Notes: generated from the letters alone by a model not told the origin. A DNA stretch of 37,118 nucleotides from an uncultured Dokdonia sp. (GCA_913060645.1 CAJXSW010000016.1:1-37118); one strand, 5' to 3'. Positions 1 through 8,459 are shown, counted from the first letter of the stretch. Made by a program: numbers and translations.

Positions 1-65
1 CGATGAAATACACAGCATATTCCTTGAAATTTCTTACAAATCAACTTTTTTTGTGTATTTCATCG
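1..65. repeat. Inverted repeat at the contig start
   Basis: Bases 1-14 (CGATGAAATACACA) are the exact reverse complement of bases 52-65, with a 37-base spacer. The left arm starts at base 1, so its true length is unknown. It may be a real dyad upstream of the first gene, or a fold-back assembly artefact, since the other end of the contig carries adapter sequence. Confidence 0.6.
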
Positions 66-141
66 ATTAAATACACAAAATATACGTTTAAGTGCAGAAT
101 AGTTTTATATTGCAGTCATAATAAACTCATAACCCCAAATT

Positions 142-636
142 ATGAAATTGATTAGCCAAACTTTATACGCACTAGTTGCGTTGTGCCTCCTAAGCGCGTG
201 CACCAGCGAAGAATCTACAGAGATAGATACTCTTGCAAATTTAGAAACTACTATTGAAGTAGAAAATAACATTGAGCTTGCCGAAGAGGTACTTGATGTA
301 CTTAATGACTATAGAGCATCTCTAGGTCTCAATGCACTGCAATGGCACACAGATTCAGAAAACCTTGCCGTAGGACACTCTAGTTATATGGTAGCTCAAA
401 ATGCTGCTAGTCACGATAACTTTTATGAGCGTGCTGCTATATTGCAAGAAAATGGGGCAGACATGGTGAGCGAGAATGTTGCTTATGGTTTTAGAGATGC
501 AGAGTCAGTTCTAGAAGGATGGCTTAACAGTCCAGCTCATAAGCAGGCAATAGAAGGTGATTACACTCATACAGGTGTAGGCATCGTCATGACAGAAACA
601 GGAATACCTTACTATACACAATTATTTATACGATAA
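142..636 (+). CDS. CAP/SCP-domain lipoprotein
   Basis: The protein has 164 residues. Its N-terminal signal ends in a lipobox (LLSAC, Cys20), so it is probably a lipoprotein. Residues 48-162 match the CAP (SCP/PR-1-like) fold: an NDYR start, conserved histidines in GHSSYM and SHDNF, the SENVAYG motif, and WLNSPAHKQ followed by TGVGIV. CAP proteins are secreted proteins of varied and mostly unknown role in bacteria. The gene stands alone and is followed by a strong terminator. The family assignment is firm; the substrate or partner is unknown. Confidence 0.85.
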   Translation: MKLISQTLYALVALCLLSACTSEESTEIDTLANLETTIEVENNIELAEEVLDVLNDYRASLGLNALQWHTDSENLAVGHSSYMVAQNAASHDNFYERAAILQENGADMVSENVAYGFRDAESVLEGWLNSPAHKQAIEGDYTHTGVGIVMTETGIPYYTQLFIR

Positions 637-665
637 AAAGATACCCCCAAATCAGTTTTGATTAT

Positions 666-702
666 CAACCCCGTTTACAACAGTAGACGGGGTTGTTTTT
701 TT
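666..702 (+). terminator. Rho-independent terminator after the CAP gene
   Basis: Stem CAACCCCGT (666-674) pairs with ACGGGGTTG (687-695) and is followed by a T-run (696-702). It ends the CAP-protein transcript. Confidence 0.85.
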
Positions 703-721
703 ACGCTTTCGCGAAAGCGTA
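702..721. repeat. Palindromic repeat, perfect 20-mer
   Basis: TACGCTTTCGCGAAAGCGTA is a perfect 20-base palindrome just after a terminator and 37 bases before nbaC. It is the full-length form of a family with ten exact TTTCGCGAAA cores in this window. Confidence 0.9.
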
Positions 722-758
722 CTTCTATAAATTGTATTTTTATACAAAGAATAAGATT

Positions 759-1295
759 ATGGCAATTCAACAACCGTTTAATTTAAATAAGTGGATTGAG
801 GAAAACAGAGATCTCCTCAAGCCACCCGTAGGCAATAAGAACTTGTACAAAGACGCAGGTGACTATATCGTAATGATTGTAGGTGGCCCAAATGCTCGTA
901 AAGACTACCACTACAATGAGACCGAAGAACTATTTTTTCAAATAGAAGGTACTATTGAAGTGCACGTGCAAGATGAAGGAGTAAAGCGCACCATGCACCT
1001 AGGTCCTGGTGATATGTATTTACATCCCGCTGGTGTGCCACACTCACCCGTGAGGCATGAAAACTCTATAGGTCTCGTGATAGAACGCAAGAGAGTAGAC
1101 CTTGATGGTAAGGATGGTTTATTATGGTTCTGCGATAACTGTAATCATAAATTATATGAAGTTTTCTTCAAGCTTAATGATATTGAAAAAGACTTTTTAG
1201 GTCACTTTAAAGATTTCTACGGAAATTTAGAACATAGAACTTGTAATAACTGTGGGACTGTTATGGAAGTAGATGAGCGATTTACTACAGATTAG
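759..1295 (+). CDS. nbaC: 3-hydroxyanthranilate 3,4-dioxygenase
   Basis: This cupin enzyme (178 aa) opens the ring of 3-hydroxyanthranilate, a step of the kynurenine pathway leading to quinolinate/NAD or to tryptophan breakdown. Numbered from the ATG at 759, the iron ligands are His51, Glu57 and His95, the substrate-binding residues are Arg47, Arg99 and Glu110, and a rubredoxin-like zinc site is formed by Cys125, Cys128, Cys162 and Cys165; all match the characterised bacterial enzyme. An in-frame TTG at 693 would add 22 residues, but it lies in the preceding terminator and its extension is encoded by the palindromic repeat, so 759 is preferred. No other kynurenine gene is adjacent. Confidence 0.95.
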   Translation: MAIQQPFNLNKWIEENRDLLKPPVGNKNLYKDAGDYIVMIVGGPNARKDYHYNETEELFFQIEGTIEVHVQDEGVKRTMHLGPGDMYLHPAGVPHSPVRHENSIGLVIERKRVDLDGKDGLLWFCDNCNHKLYEVFFKLNDIEKDFLGHFKDFYGNLEHRTCNNCGTVMEVDERFTTD

Positions 1296-1317
1296 TAAAA
1301 AAACAGAATAATTTTTA

Positions 1318-1345
1318 GGGTGTGTTTAATAACACGCCCTTTTTT
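1318..1345 (+). terminator. Terminator after nbaC
   Basis: GGGTGTGTT (1318-1326) pairs with AACACGCCC (1331-1339), including one G:U pair, and is followed by six T residues. It separates nbaC from the aldehyde dehydrogenase gene. Confidence 0.8.
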
Positions 1346-1479
1346 ATGGAAGCCTTTGAATTATCCTTAGATTTGACTCAGGACAACACCTCTATTGCAG
1401 CAGGTGTATATTAAAGAAATTATTAACCATTGAGTAAGATCGCTATCTATGTTTTCTTCACTCAATAATTCAAAAAATT

Positions 1480-3033
1480 ATGAGCACAGTAGCAAAAGAT
1501 TTTGGAATGGACGAAGCGCTTAAAATACTTGGCATTTCTGATATAAATGAAGGAACCTCTACAGGTCAAAAAAGTTTTGGTAATGGTGACATTATCGAAT
1601 CTTACTCTCCAGTAGATGGACAGTTAATAGGTAAAGTAAAAACTACCACAATAGAAGATTACGAGAAAGTAATGACCTCTGCAACGGCAGCGTTTAAAGA
1701 CTTTAGAACAATGCCAGCTCCAGCACGTGGAGAGATGGTACGTCAGTTTGGAAACAAGCTTCGTGAGGTAAAAGAACCATTAGGTAAACTTGTTTCTTAT
1801 GAGATGGGTAAATCATACCAAGAAGGACTAGGTGAAGTACAAGAGATGATAGACATCTGTGACTTTGCAGTAGGTCTTTCTCGACAGTTACACGGTCTTA
1901 CTATGCACTCAGAACGTCCTGGTCATAGAATGTATGAGCAATATCACCCGTTAGGTGTGGTAGGTATTATCTCGGCATTTAACTTTCCTGTAGCCGTTTG
2001 GGCTTGGAACACAGCGCTTGCTTGGGTTTGTGGAGATGTTTGTGTTTGGAAACCATCAGAAAAAACACCGCTTTGTGGAGTAGCTTGTCAAAACATAATC
2101 GCCGAAGTTCTTAAAGCTAATGACATGCCAGAAGGTATCTCTTGCCTTATAAACGGAGATTACAAAGTAGGTGAGATGATGACTGCAGATAAGCGTGTCC
2201 CTCTTATTTCTGCTACGGGTTCTACTCGTATGGGAAAAAAGGTATCTGCTACTGTAGGAGAACGTCTAGGAACTTCACTACTTGAGCTAGGAGGAAACAA
2301 TGCAATCATTGTAACTCCAGACGCAGATATTAAAATGACAGTAATTGGCGCTGTTTTTGGCGCTGTAGGAACTGCTGGACAACGCTGTACATCTACTAGA
2401 CGTCTTATTATACATGAGAGTATGTATGACAAAGTAAAAGACGCCGTTGTAAAAGCATATGGCCAGTTGCGCATAGGCAACCCTCTTGACGAAAATAACC
2501 ACGTAGGACCATTAATTGATACAGATGCAGTTGCTAATTACAACAGCGCGCTAGAACGTGTGGTTGCAGAAGGTGGAAACCTTATTGTAGAGGGTGGTGT
2601 TCTTAGTGGAGAAGGTTATGAGAGCGGTTGCTACGTAAAACCAGCGATTGCAGAGGCTAGTAATGATTATGAGATTGTACAGCACGAGACTTTTGCTCCT
2701 GTATTATACTTATTAAAATACAAAGGTGATGTGATGGATGCCTTAGAGCTTCAAAACGGAGTTGCACAAGGACTTTCGTCTGCTATTATGACTAACAATC
2801 TTCGCGAGGCAGAGCGTTTCTTAAGCGTTGCCGGTTCAGATTGTGGTATTGCAAATGTAAACATAGGTACTTCTGGTGCAGAAATAGGTGGAGCCTTTGG
2901 TGGTGAGAAAGACACTGGAGGAGGCCGTGAGTCTGGATCAGATGCTTGGAAAGTATATATGAGAAGACAGACTAACACTATTAATTACACGACAGAGCTA
3001 CCGCTTGCTCAAGGAATTAAATTTGACTTATAA
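1480..3033 (+). CDS. amaB: ALDH7-family aldehyde dehydrogenase (aminoadipate-semialdehyde / piperideine-6-carboxylate type)
   Basis: This 517-residue NAD-dependent aldehyde dehydrogenase has catalytic Cys303 (GQRCTSTRR), general base Glu269 (LELGGNN), Asn168 and cofactor Lys191 (KPSEKTPL). The segment around 166-177 (AFNFPVAVWAWN) is a hallmark of the ALDH7/antiquitin family, which oxidises 2-aminoadipate 6-semialdehyde in lysine breakdown. Its position after nbaC might suggest aminomuconate-semialdehyde dehydrogenase, but that enzyme belongs to ALDH8, so lysine catabolism is the better guess. The gene sits between two terminators and is probably monocistronic. The family is certain; the substrate is inferred. 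Confidence 0.88.
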   Translation: MSTVAKDFGMDEALKILGISDINEGTSTGQKSFGNGDIIESYSPVDGQLIGKVKTTTIEDYEKVMTSATAAFKDFRTMPAPARGEMVRQFGNKLREVKEPLGKLVSYEMGKSYQEGLGEVQEMIDICDFAVGLSRQLHGLTMHSERPGHRMYEQYHPLGVVGIISAFNFPVAVWAWNTALAWVCGDVCVWKPSEKTPLCGVACQNIIAEVLKANDMPEGISCLINGDYKVGEMMTADKRVPLISATGSTRMGKKVSATVGERLGTSLLELGGNNAIIVTPDADIKMTVIGAVFGAVGTAGQRCTSTRRLIIHESMYDKVKDAVVKAYGQLRIGNPLDENNHVGPLIDTDAVANYNSALERVVAEGGNLIVEGGVLSGEGYESGCYVKPAIAEASNDYEIVQHETFAPVLYLLKYKGDVMDALELQNGVAQGLSSAIMTNNLREAERFLSVAGSDCGIANVNIGTSGAEIGGAFGGEKDTGGGRESGSDAWKVYMRRQTNTINYTTELPLAQGIKFDL

Positions 3034-3068
3034 GGGACCATATCTTTTAAGTAACTACTTATTTTCAA

Positions 3069-3100
3069 AACCGTTTCCCATTAGAGGAAGCGGTTTTTTT
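3069..3100 (+). terminator. Terminator after the aldehyde dehydrogenase gene
   Basis: AACCGTTTCC (3069-3078) pairs with GGAAGCGGTT (3086-3095), with one T:G wobble, and runs into a T-tract ending at 3100. Confidence 0.8.
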
Positions 3101-3104
3101 ATGC

Positions 3105-3117
3105 GCTTTCGCGAAAA
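3105..3117. repeat. Palindromic repeat, half-degenerate copy
   Basis: The exact core TTTCGCGAAA is at 3107-3116. The left arm keeps GCGC but the right arm has drifted to AAAAATT. It lies directly after a terminator, as at 702. The rest of 3118-3323 is AT-rich with no gene and no convincing promoter. Confidence 0.75.
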
Positions 3118-3323
3118 ATTGAACACATCAAGCCCACTCTTCTCACAATAAGTAAAACAGTATATAACCTACGTTTTGCGCTTGAACTTGATAATTTTTA
3201 CTCGATTAATCTCTTAAAATTATCGGGGAAATACATAATCTGCTGAATATCAAACCTAAAAAGTTGTAAGTGTTAATATTTTAACTAACTTTAAGAAACA
3301 GTAATCACCTAAAAAACAACCAA

Positions 3324-4274
3324 ATGAGTAAAAAAACGGGATACCTACTAGGTATGCTGCTTACGATTGTTATTTGTATGATTCTCGCATGGATTTTTTG
3401 TTGTAACACCACTGGAAATAGTGATTTGCAAAACAATCAAAGAGAAAAAACTATTGACAATCCTCCTGCAGTAGCTACTCCAAAAGTAGCAACCTCAATG
3501 GCCTTTAACCTTAAAGGACCTGATGGTAATTTTGCTTTTACAAGCAATGACAATTTTAACTTCAACACTTCATCATTTTCAATACTACCTCCTATTTCTG
3601 GGAAGGTTACAGATGGCGTAGCTGAGCTCAAAACATACTTTGAGACCACAGGTAATGAAGATAAAATGATAGACATCACAGGATATTATGACAGTGAAGA
3701 AAAAAACACCTCAGCATTTGCAGATCTTGGACTTGCGAGATCTAATTCTGTAAAAAACTATTTTGTTGATCAAGGAATTCCTTCTAGCCGCATTAATACG
3801 TATGGAGAGCTACGCTCATCACTAGTTCCCGATGGCAACGTTTACAAAGGCCCTATGGAATACAGGATCTTTAATCAAGCAAATGGAGATCTTGATGCTA
3901 CTAATACCGCACTACAAGACATAGAGAATAGCCTAAAAGCAGACCCACTAGTATTGTACTTCGATTATGGAGAAGCCTCCGTAACGCTAAGCGAGAAACA
4001 ACGTTTACAGATAGGAGACATAAGCCGTTATCTAGATAAAGAAGAAGGTGCTACCATCACTGTAGAAGGACACACAGATAGCCAAGGCAGCCTCACAACT
4101 AACGATAGATTAGGATTAGAAAGAGCAGAGTTTGCTAAGGCATACCTCGCAAACAACGGTATTCCGGGATCAAAAATTAAAACAGTTTCAAAAGGAGAGC
4201 GCAGCCCTATTGAAACTAATGATACCGAGGAGGGACGCAATAAAAATAGACGCGCAGTCATCACATTAAACTAA
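3324..4274 (+). CDS. OmpA-family envelope protein with two OmpA-like domains
   Basis: The protein has 316 residues, with one N-terminal membrane segment (about 6-26, ending in CC). Residues 207-315 form a good OmpA peptidoglycan-binding domain, with LYFDYGEASV, GHTDSQG (Asp252) and the NKNRRAVI end (Arg309/310). Residues 95-183 look like a second, degenerate copy: they contain an ITGYYDSEE segment, the LARSNSVKNYF and GIPSSRINTYGE signatures, and lack the paired arginine end. It probably ties the inner membrane or periplasm to peptidoglycan. It is followed 21 bases later by the HhH membrane gene, so the two are probably co-transcribed. Confidence 0.85.
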   Translation: MSKKTGYLLGMLLTIVICMILAWIFCCNTTGNSDLQNNQREKTIDNPPAVATPKVATSMAFNLKGPDGNFAFTSNDNFNFNTSSFSILPPISGKVTDGVAELKTYFETTGNEDKMIDITGYYDSEEKNTSAFADLGLARSNSVKNYFVDQGIPSSRINTYGELRSSLVPDGNVYKGPMEYRIFNQANGDLDATNTALQDIENSLKADPLVLYFDYGEASVTLSEKQRLQIGDISRYLDKEEGATITVEGHTDSQGSLTTNDRLGLERAEFAKAYLANNGIPGSKIKTVSKGERSPIETNDTEEGRNKNRRAVITLN

Positions 4275-4295
4275 CAGACCAAAAACAAAATAATT

Positions 4296-4979
4296 ATGGA
4301 TTTTTCAAACATAGCTTGCTGGATATGGCCACTCATCGCGGGTGTCATCTGCGGTATTTTAGGATATTTATTGGGTCGCCTTTTTGGCAGTAGTACTAAT
4401 AAAACAATAGACTATAGCGCAGATCTTGAAGATTGCAAGCGTAAAACAGCATCTCTACAAGCAGATCTAGATGCGTGTACTCGCAAAACTGCATCCTTGG
4501 AAGCAGATTTAGCTTCAAGTGAGTCTAAGCTTAGTCTAGCAAAAAAAGCTCCATTGGCGGCAACTAGTACCGCGAGCATCGCAAGTTCATTTGCGGCAGG
4601 GGCAGCTACAAGTAAAACAGTTATTGAAAATACAAATACGAGTGAACCATCACCATCTATAGGTATTATAGGCGTACCGTTTGATGCAGCAGTTGCAAAA
4701 GGTGCCTACGGGAAGAAAAAAGTAAGAGAGAATGACCTCACCATTGTAGAAGGTATAGGTCCAAAAATCTCAGAGCTCTTCCATAATCACGATATTAAAA
4801 CATGGGCAGCACTAGCAAGCACCTCTGTAGAGAAGTGCCAGGAAGTACTTAATTCTGGTGGAAAACGCTATGAAATACATCGCCCAGGGACATGGCCTAT
4901 GCAAGCAGAAATGGCAGCACTAGGAAAATGGGCAGAACTCAAAAAATGGCAAGATGAGCATGATTACGGTAAGGCGTAA
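4296..4979 (+). CDS. Membrane-anchored coiled-coil protein with helix-hairpin-helix domain
   Basis: The protein has 227 residues: an N-terminal membrane segment (about 8-30), a short coiled coil (41-85) with a repeated CxRKTASLxADL unit, an Ala/Ser/Thr-rich linker, and a C-terminal domain (148-227) starting LTIVEGIGPKISELF, a helix-hairpin-helix of the type annotated as a flap-endonuclease-like 5' DNA nuclease. No catalytic nuclease residues are evident, so a binding or scaffolding role is possible. It is paired with the OmpA gene upstream and ends before a bidirectional terminator. Confidence 0.75.
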   Translation: MDFSNIACWIWPLIAGVICGILGYLLGRLFGSSTNKTIDYSADLEDCKRKTASLQADLDACTRKTASLEADLASSESKLSLAKKAPLAATSTASIASSFAAGAATSKTVIENTNTSEPSPSIGIIGVPFDAAVAKGAYGKKKVRENDLTIVEGIGPKISELFHNHDIKTWAALASTSVEKCQEVLNSGGKRYEIHRPGTWPMQAEMAALGKWAELKKWQDEHDYGKA

Positions 4980-5003
4980 ATAGCTCTATATCTTCTATAT
5001 AAA

Positions 5004-5037
5004 AAAGTCCGCTATGATATCTTTCATAGCGGACTTT
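5004..5037. terminator. Bidirectional terminator between convergent genes
   Basis: AAAGTCCGCTATGA (5004-5017) pairs perfectly with TCATAGCGGACTTT (5024-5037), with A-rich and T-rich flanks. It serves the HhH gene (+) and the OsmC gene (-). Confidence 0.9.
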
Positions 5038-5058
5038 CATTTTGTAAACAGCTGTTTA

Positions 5059-5475
5059 CTATAATAATGTAGCGTCTAGTGCGATTTCTGCTTTCATAAG
5101 CTTAGAGAGTGGACACACTTCCTTTGCCTTTTGAGCAATCTCTTCAAATTTCTCTTTTGAGATATTTGGCACTTTACCTTTGGTTACTAACTTGATTGTG
5201 GTGATTTCGCCATCTTCAAAAGTTACGTGAGCGTCTGTGTCTAGACTCTCTGCAACAAAATCTTCTTCATTCAATAAGAAGCTCAATTGCATCGTGTAAC
5301 ATCCTGAATGTGCTGCACCTATAAGCTCTTCTGGGTTAGTCCCTACTCCATCTTCAAATCTTGTCCCAAATGCATATTGTGCTTTGTCTAATACAGTACT
5401 CTCTGTTGATATTGATCCTTTACCTTCTTTCCCACTTCCTGCCCAATGGGCGCTTGCTTTCCTTGTAAACTTCAT
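5059..5475 (-). CDS. OsmC-family peroxiredoxin
   Basis: The protein has 138 residues, the usual OsmC length. The two redox cysteines are Cys59 (GAAHSGCYTM) and Cys121 (KEVCPLSKLM), and the conserved Arg39 lies in GTRFEDG. OsmC proteins reduce organic and lipid hydroperoxides in the cytoplasm using Cys-based chemistry. It is transcribed alone between the bidirectional terminator and a palindromic repeat. Confidence 0.93.
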   Translation of the reverse strand: MKFTRKASAHWAGSGKEGKGSISTESTVLDKAQYAFGTRFEDGVGTNPEELIGAAHSGCYTMQLSFLLNEEDFVAESLDTDAHVTFEDGEITTIKLVTKGKVPNISKEKFEEIAQKAKEVCPLSKLMKAEIALDATLL

Positions 5476-5547
5476 AATTGGTAATTTAAGACGACAAGAA
5501 CATGTCTTTATCGCTGTTGTTAATATGGAGTAAAAGTAATTAGATTA

Positions 5548-5563
5548 CGCTTTCGCGAAAGCG
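5548..5563. repeat. Palindromic repeat, 16-base copy
   Basis: CGCTTTCGCGAAAGCG is a perfect palindrome between the divergently placed start of the OsmC gene and the end of csaA. The flanking TA is kept on the left only. Confidence 0.9.
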
Positions 5564-5652
5564 GTATTAACAGCATATAACATCATCTTTAACAAAGGTT
5601 TATAATGACCTCAACTAATAGTCTACACTTGTTTTGAGGAAGTTGAAAGTCA

Positions 5653-6003
5653 TTAACCTATTTGAGTGCCATTTGCTACTTCTCTATCTGGAGCTATTAA
5701 AATAACATCATTATCATTACCTAAACCTCCCAAAACGAGACACTCACTCATCATCGTTGCAATTTGCTTAGGCGGAAAATTAAGGACTGCAACCACTTGC
5801 CTTCCCACTAATTCTTGAGTAGCATATAACTGAGTGATTTGTGCAGATGTTTTTCTTTTACCATACTCACCAAAGTCCACCACCATTTTATATGATGGAT
5901 TTCTAGCCTCTGCAAATACCTCTGCAGATAATATGGTACCTACTCGCATTTCTACCTTAGTAAAATCACTCCAAGTTAAATTTTTATGCTGCTTATCTTC
6001 CAT
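5653..6003 (-). CDS. csaA: CsaA-type tRNA-binding-domain chaperone
   Basis: The 116-residue protein consists of a single tRNA-binding OB-fold domain of the CsaA type: an N-terminal DFTKVEMRVGTIL, a central KRKTSAQIT, VVAVLNFPPKQIA and a MMSECLVLG end. CsaA has been described as a secretion-related chaperone with affinity for tRNA and unfolded proteins. It starts 54 bases after the end of the zinc-ribbon gene upstream on the same strand, so it may be read from the same transcript. Confidence 0.92.
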   Translation of the reverse strand: MEDKQHKNLTWSDFTKVEMRVGTILSAEVFAEARNPSYKMVVDFGEYGKRKTSAQITQLYATQELVGRQVVAVLNFPPKQIATMMSECLVLGGLGNDNDVILIAPDREVANGTQIG

Positions 6004-6057
6004 AGTTGACTTTTAAAACAGAAACTACATAGCTCATGAGTTAGTTAATAATCTACA

Positions 6058-7161
6058 TTACTGTTGACCATTATTTGCTAGCAAAACAATAACTCCTATC
6101 ACAATGAGACCCGCTAGTATCGCAAAGAAAATCTTCCAGAATGAATACGGTCGTTTTCCAGAGAGTGCTCCCGTTTCTCCATTAACAAAGAAGTTATATT
6201 CCTTACCGTTATAGCGGTATGAACTCACATAAACAGGTAATAAAATGTGTTTAAACGTCTCTTCTGCAAGCTTCATGTCTATAGATGACACTCGTTGTGT
6301 ATCACCACCTATGTCTCTAGCTGCCCACGTAGATGCTATTTGCTTTGCAACATCACGAGATTTACCATAACCATCTTTAAGAGGAATCGTATATTTTTCT
6401 GTCACAAAACCAGATAAAAATCCGCTATTGAAGGGTTGTAATTTTTTAAGGTCCCATCTAGCAATTTTGGAAGGAACCCTTCCTGCTCGCTGTTTTGAGG
6501 CTTCTATCAAGGTGTCATCTACAAATCCAGATACACTGCCAGAAGCAGGATACCATCGCGTTTTTCGCACCTGTCTAGATTGCGTTTTTCCTTTACTATC
6601 TCGATAGGCTTCTGTCACATAGTAGTACTCCCCTCGCTGGCCCGTATAGTTTGCAGCAAGCTGCGCATCAAAGGTCCAGTAAGGTAAATACAGTCCCTTT
6701 GTAAATTGTGGATCTAGTGAAGCTTTCTTTAATTTATTAGGAGCCCACCACAACCCATTTACCCACTTTTTAAAAATAGTAAACGAGGCACCCTGATCTA
6801 TTTGAAATGGTAATACAGCTCCTGGCAAGATCCAGTCTTCCTTACGCATATCTTCAAGTATGAGCGGCATACTGCAATACACGCAATGCAGGGATTTATA
6901 ATGCTCTTCTACATGCTGGTTTGCCCCACAGTTTTTACAGTGAAGCATTGAGATTTCTTCGCTGTTTTTTTGATCTCCCATTTTATCCAAATAAGGATAA
7001 AGCTCTAGTTCTTCAAACTTACTGGTCTCAAGTGATATTTTTTCTTGATGCCCGCAGTACTCACAGGTAATAGACGTTGTACCTGGCTTATACTTAAGCT
7101 CTGCACCACAATTGATACATGCCTTTTTAAGTTCAGTTTTATGAATGGGTGTTTCTTCCAT
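6058..7161 (-). CDS. Zinc-ribbon membrane protein (TFIIB-type ribbons, YdjG-like)
   Basis: The 367-residue protein has two CxxC-CxxC zinc ribbons (Cys15/18/33/36 and Cys75/78/93/96), a long middle domain with repeated aromatic-rich segments (for example YLPYWTFDAQ and LPVYVSSYRY), and one C-terminal membrane helix (about 343-362), so it is tail-anchored with the ribbons in the cytoplasm. Such proteins are often misnamed helicase or primosomal protein. It follows the SPFH-GYF gene, and a zinc-ribbon plus SPFH pairing is known from the Bacillus ydjFGHI membrane-stress operon. A 10-bp hairpin lies between the two genes. A membrane-surveillance role is inferred. Confidence 0.72.
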   Translation of the reverse strand: MEETPIHKTELKKACINCGAELKYKPGTTSITCEYCGHQEKISLETSKFEELELYPYLDKMGDQKNSEEISMLHCKNCGANQHVEEHYKSLHCVYCSMPLILEDMRKEDWILPGAVLPFQIDQGASFTIFKKWVNGLWWAPNKLKKASLDPQFTKGLYLPYWTFDAQLAANYTGQRGEYYYVTEAYRDSKGKTQSRQVRKTRWYPASGSVSGFVDDTLIEASKQRAGRVPSKIARWDLKKLQPFNSGFLSGFVTEKYTIPLKDGYGKSRDVAKQIASTWAARDIGGDTQRVSSIDMKLAEETFKHILLPVYVSSYRYNGKEYNFFVNGETGALSGKRPYSFWKIFFAILAGLIVIGVIVLLANNGQQ

Positions 7162-7175
7162 ATAGGAATAATAAT

Positions 7176-7201
7176 AGGTGCGTATGTAGAAATACGCACC
7201 T
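7176..7201 (-). terminator. Strong hairpin between the SPFH and zinc-ribbon genes
   Basis: AGGTGCGTAT (7176-7185) pairs perfectly with ATACGCACCT (7192-7201) around a 6-base loop. On the minus strand only a mixed TATTATTATT follows, so it may be a weak terminator, attenuator or mRNA-stabilising hairpin that sets the ratio of the two products. Confidence 0.55.
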
Positions 7202-7224
7202 TAAAAAGTTTTAGTTATAAAATA

Positions 7225-8364
7225 TTATTGTGGTAACGGCGGCGGTGTGTTACCTCCTAAGAAAGACTTAAGCTCTTCCACCTCTTGCAATGCAGTCCAT
7301 GCAGCCATTCCCTGTTTCCACACAAGGCTCTCCTTATTGATAGTGCGGTTTGCAAATAAAGCCTTGAGCTGATCGATACCTACGGGTCCTTGTTGCGCAC
7401 CGTTTACAGCATAAAAATATTGTACTGCGGCTGGCATAGGTGGAGGCATCATTCCTCCTTGATTCATTTGGGGTTGTGCTTGTTGTTGTCCTCCCATTTG
7501 TGGAGACATCATTCCGCCCATTTGTTGTGCGAGTACAAAGCCCATTCCCATACCCATTCCTGCTCCTGCAGTACCACCTTCATTTGTAGCTGCAGCTTCT
7601 ATTGCTTTTGCGGTTTTGAACTTAGTAAGTTTATCTAGGTCTATTTTATCCAGACGACTGTATTCAAATATTTCTTTCTTGAGGTCTTCTGGCATCGATA
7701 CATTCTCGATGTAAAACTTCTCAAGAGAAATACCTACAGACATGAACTCTGGCTTCATTACCTCTTGGCACGTATCAGAAAGCTCAGACGTATTTGCAGC
7801 ATACAGCTCTATAGGAAGATTTGCTTCTCCTACCGTATCTGTAAATCTTGTTGCAATGAGACTTTTGAGATGCTCATTAATCTCAAAATTAGTAAAGTTG
7901 TTATCTGTCCCTACGATGTCTACAATAAACTTCCCAGCATCTGCAATTTTAAATGCATAGGTTCCAAAAGCGCGAATCTCAACCAGTCCAAAACGGTCAT
8001 CGCTTAATGTAATTGGATTTTTAGTTCCCCACTTTTCGTCTGTAAATAAGTGTGTGTTTACAAAATAAACTTCTGCTTTAAATGGAGAATTAAAGCCATA
8101 TTTCCAACCTTTAATAGTAGATAATATTGGTAAATTTTGAGTAGTCAGGTCATATGTTCCTGGTGTAAAAACATCTGCCAGTTGGCCTTCATTTACAAAC
8201 ACTGCCGTCTGTCCTTCACGTACAACAAGCTTTGCACCATTTTTTATCTCATTTTGATAGCGCTCAAAACGGTGAGCAATGGTGTCATCTGTATAGTCTA
8301 ACCACTCGACAATATCTATAAACTCATTACTGAGTTTCTCTTTAATTTTACTAAAAATATCCAT
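7225..8364 (-). CDS. SPFH-domain protein with C-terminal GYF_2 domain (YdjI-like)
   Basis: The 379-residue protein has an SPFH (band 7-like) domain over about 20-255, resembling the so-called virion-core-protein YdjI type. A flexible Met/Gly/Gln/Pro-rich linker (262-312) follows, then a GYF_2 domain (about 315-366, YFYAVNGAQQGPVGIDQL to WKQGMAAW) and a Pro-rich tail. There is no transmembrane helix, so it is probably a cytoplasmic or membrane-peripheral scaffold. GYF domains bind proline-rich peptides, and its own linker and tail are possible ligands. It precedes the zinc-ribbon gene and follows the unrecognised module at 8460-10594, separated from it by a terminator. Confidence 0.82.
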   Translation of the reverse strand: MDIFSKIKEKLSNEFIDIVEWLDYTDDTIAHRFERYQNEIKNGAKLVVREGQTAVFVNEGQLADVFTPGTYDLTTQNLPILSTIKGWKYGFNSPFKAEVYFVNTHLFTDEKWGTKNPITLSDDRFGLVEIRAFGTYAFKIADAGKFIVDIVGTDNNFTNFEINEHLKSLIATRFTDTVGEANLPIELYAANTSELSDTCQEVMKPEFMSVGISLEKFYIENVSMPEDLKKEIFEYSRLDKIDLDKLTKFKTAKAIEAAATNEGGTAGAGMGMGMGFVLAQQMGGMMSPQMGGQQQAQPQMNQGGMMPPPMPAAVQYFYAVNGAQQGPVGIDQLKALFANRTINKESLVWKQGMAAWTALQEVEELKSFLGGNTPPPLPQ

Positions 8365-8413
8365 AGGTTGTGTTGTTTTATTTTGTGTTTTAAAGTTATG
8401 AAAAAATAGTGCA

Positions 8414-8451
8414 CAAAAAATCGGCTATTGTTATTCCTAACATAGCCGATT
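8414..8451 (-). terminator. Terminator closing the paralogue/small-gene operon
   Basis: On the minus strand AATCGGCTAT (8442-8451) pairs with ATAGCCGATT (8419-8428) and is followed by a T-run (8420 down to 8415). It separates the small gene at 8460-8576 from the SPFH gene, which therefore probably has its own promoter. Confidence 0.8.
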
Positions 8452-8459
8452 CAAATAGG

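Noticed and set aside
693-758. N-terminal extension of nbaC from a TTG start
   Set aside because: It lies in the preceding terminator and repeat, and the ATG at 759 gives exact agreement with the numbering of known metal ligands.
1346-1414. A 22-codon frame starting just after the nbaC terminator
   Set aside because: It is short, has no recognisable product, and its ATG overlaps the end of the terminator. It could be a leader peptide, but nothing supports that.
2160-2978. Long antisense frames within the aldehyde dehydrogenase gene
   Set aside because: They are shadows of a clear coding gene, with low-complexity composition and no known motif.
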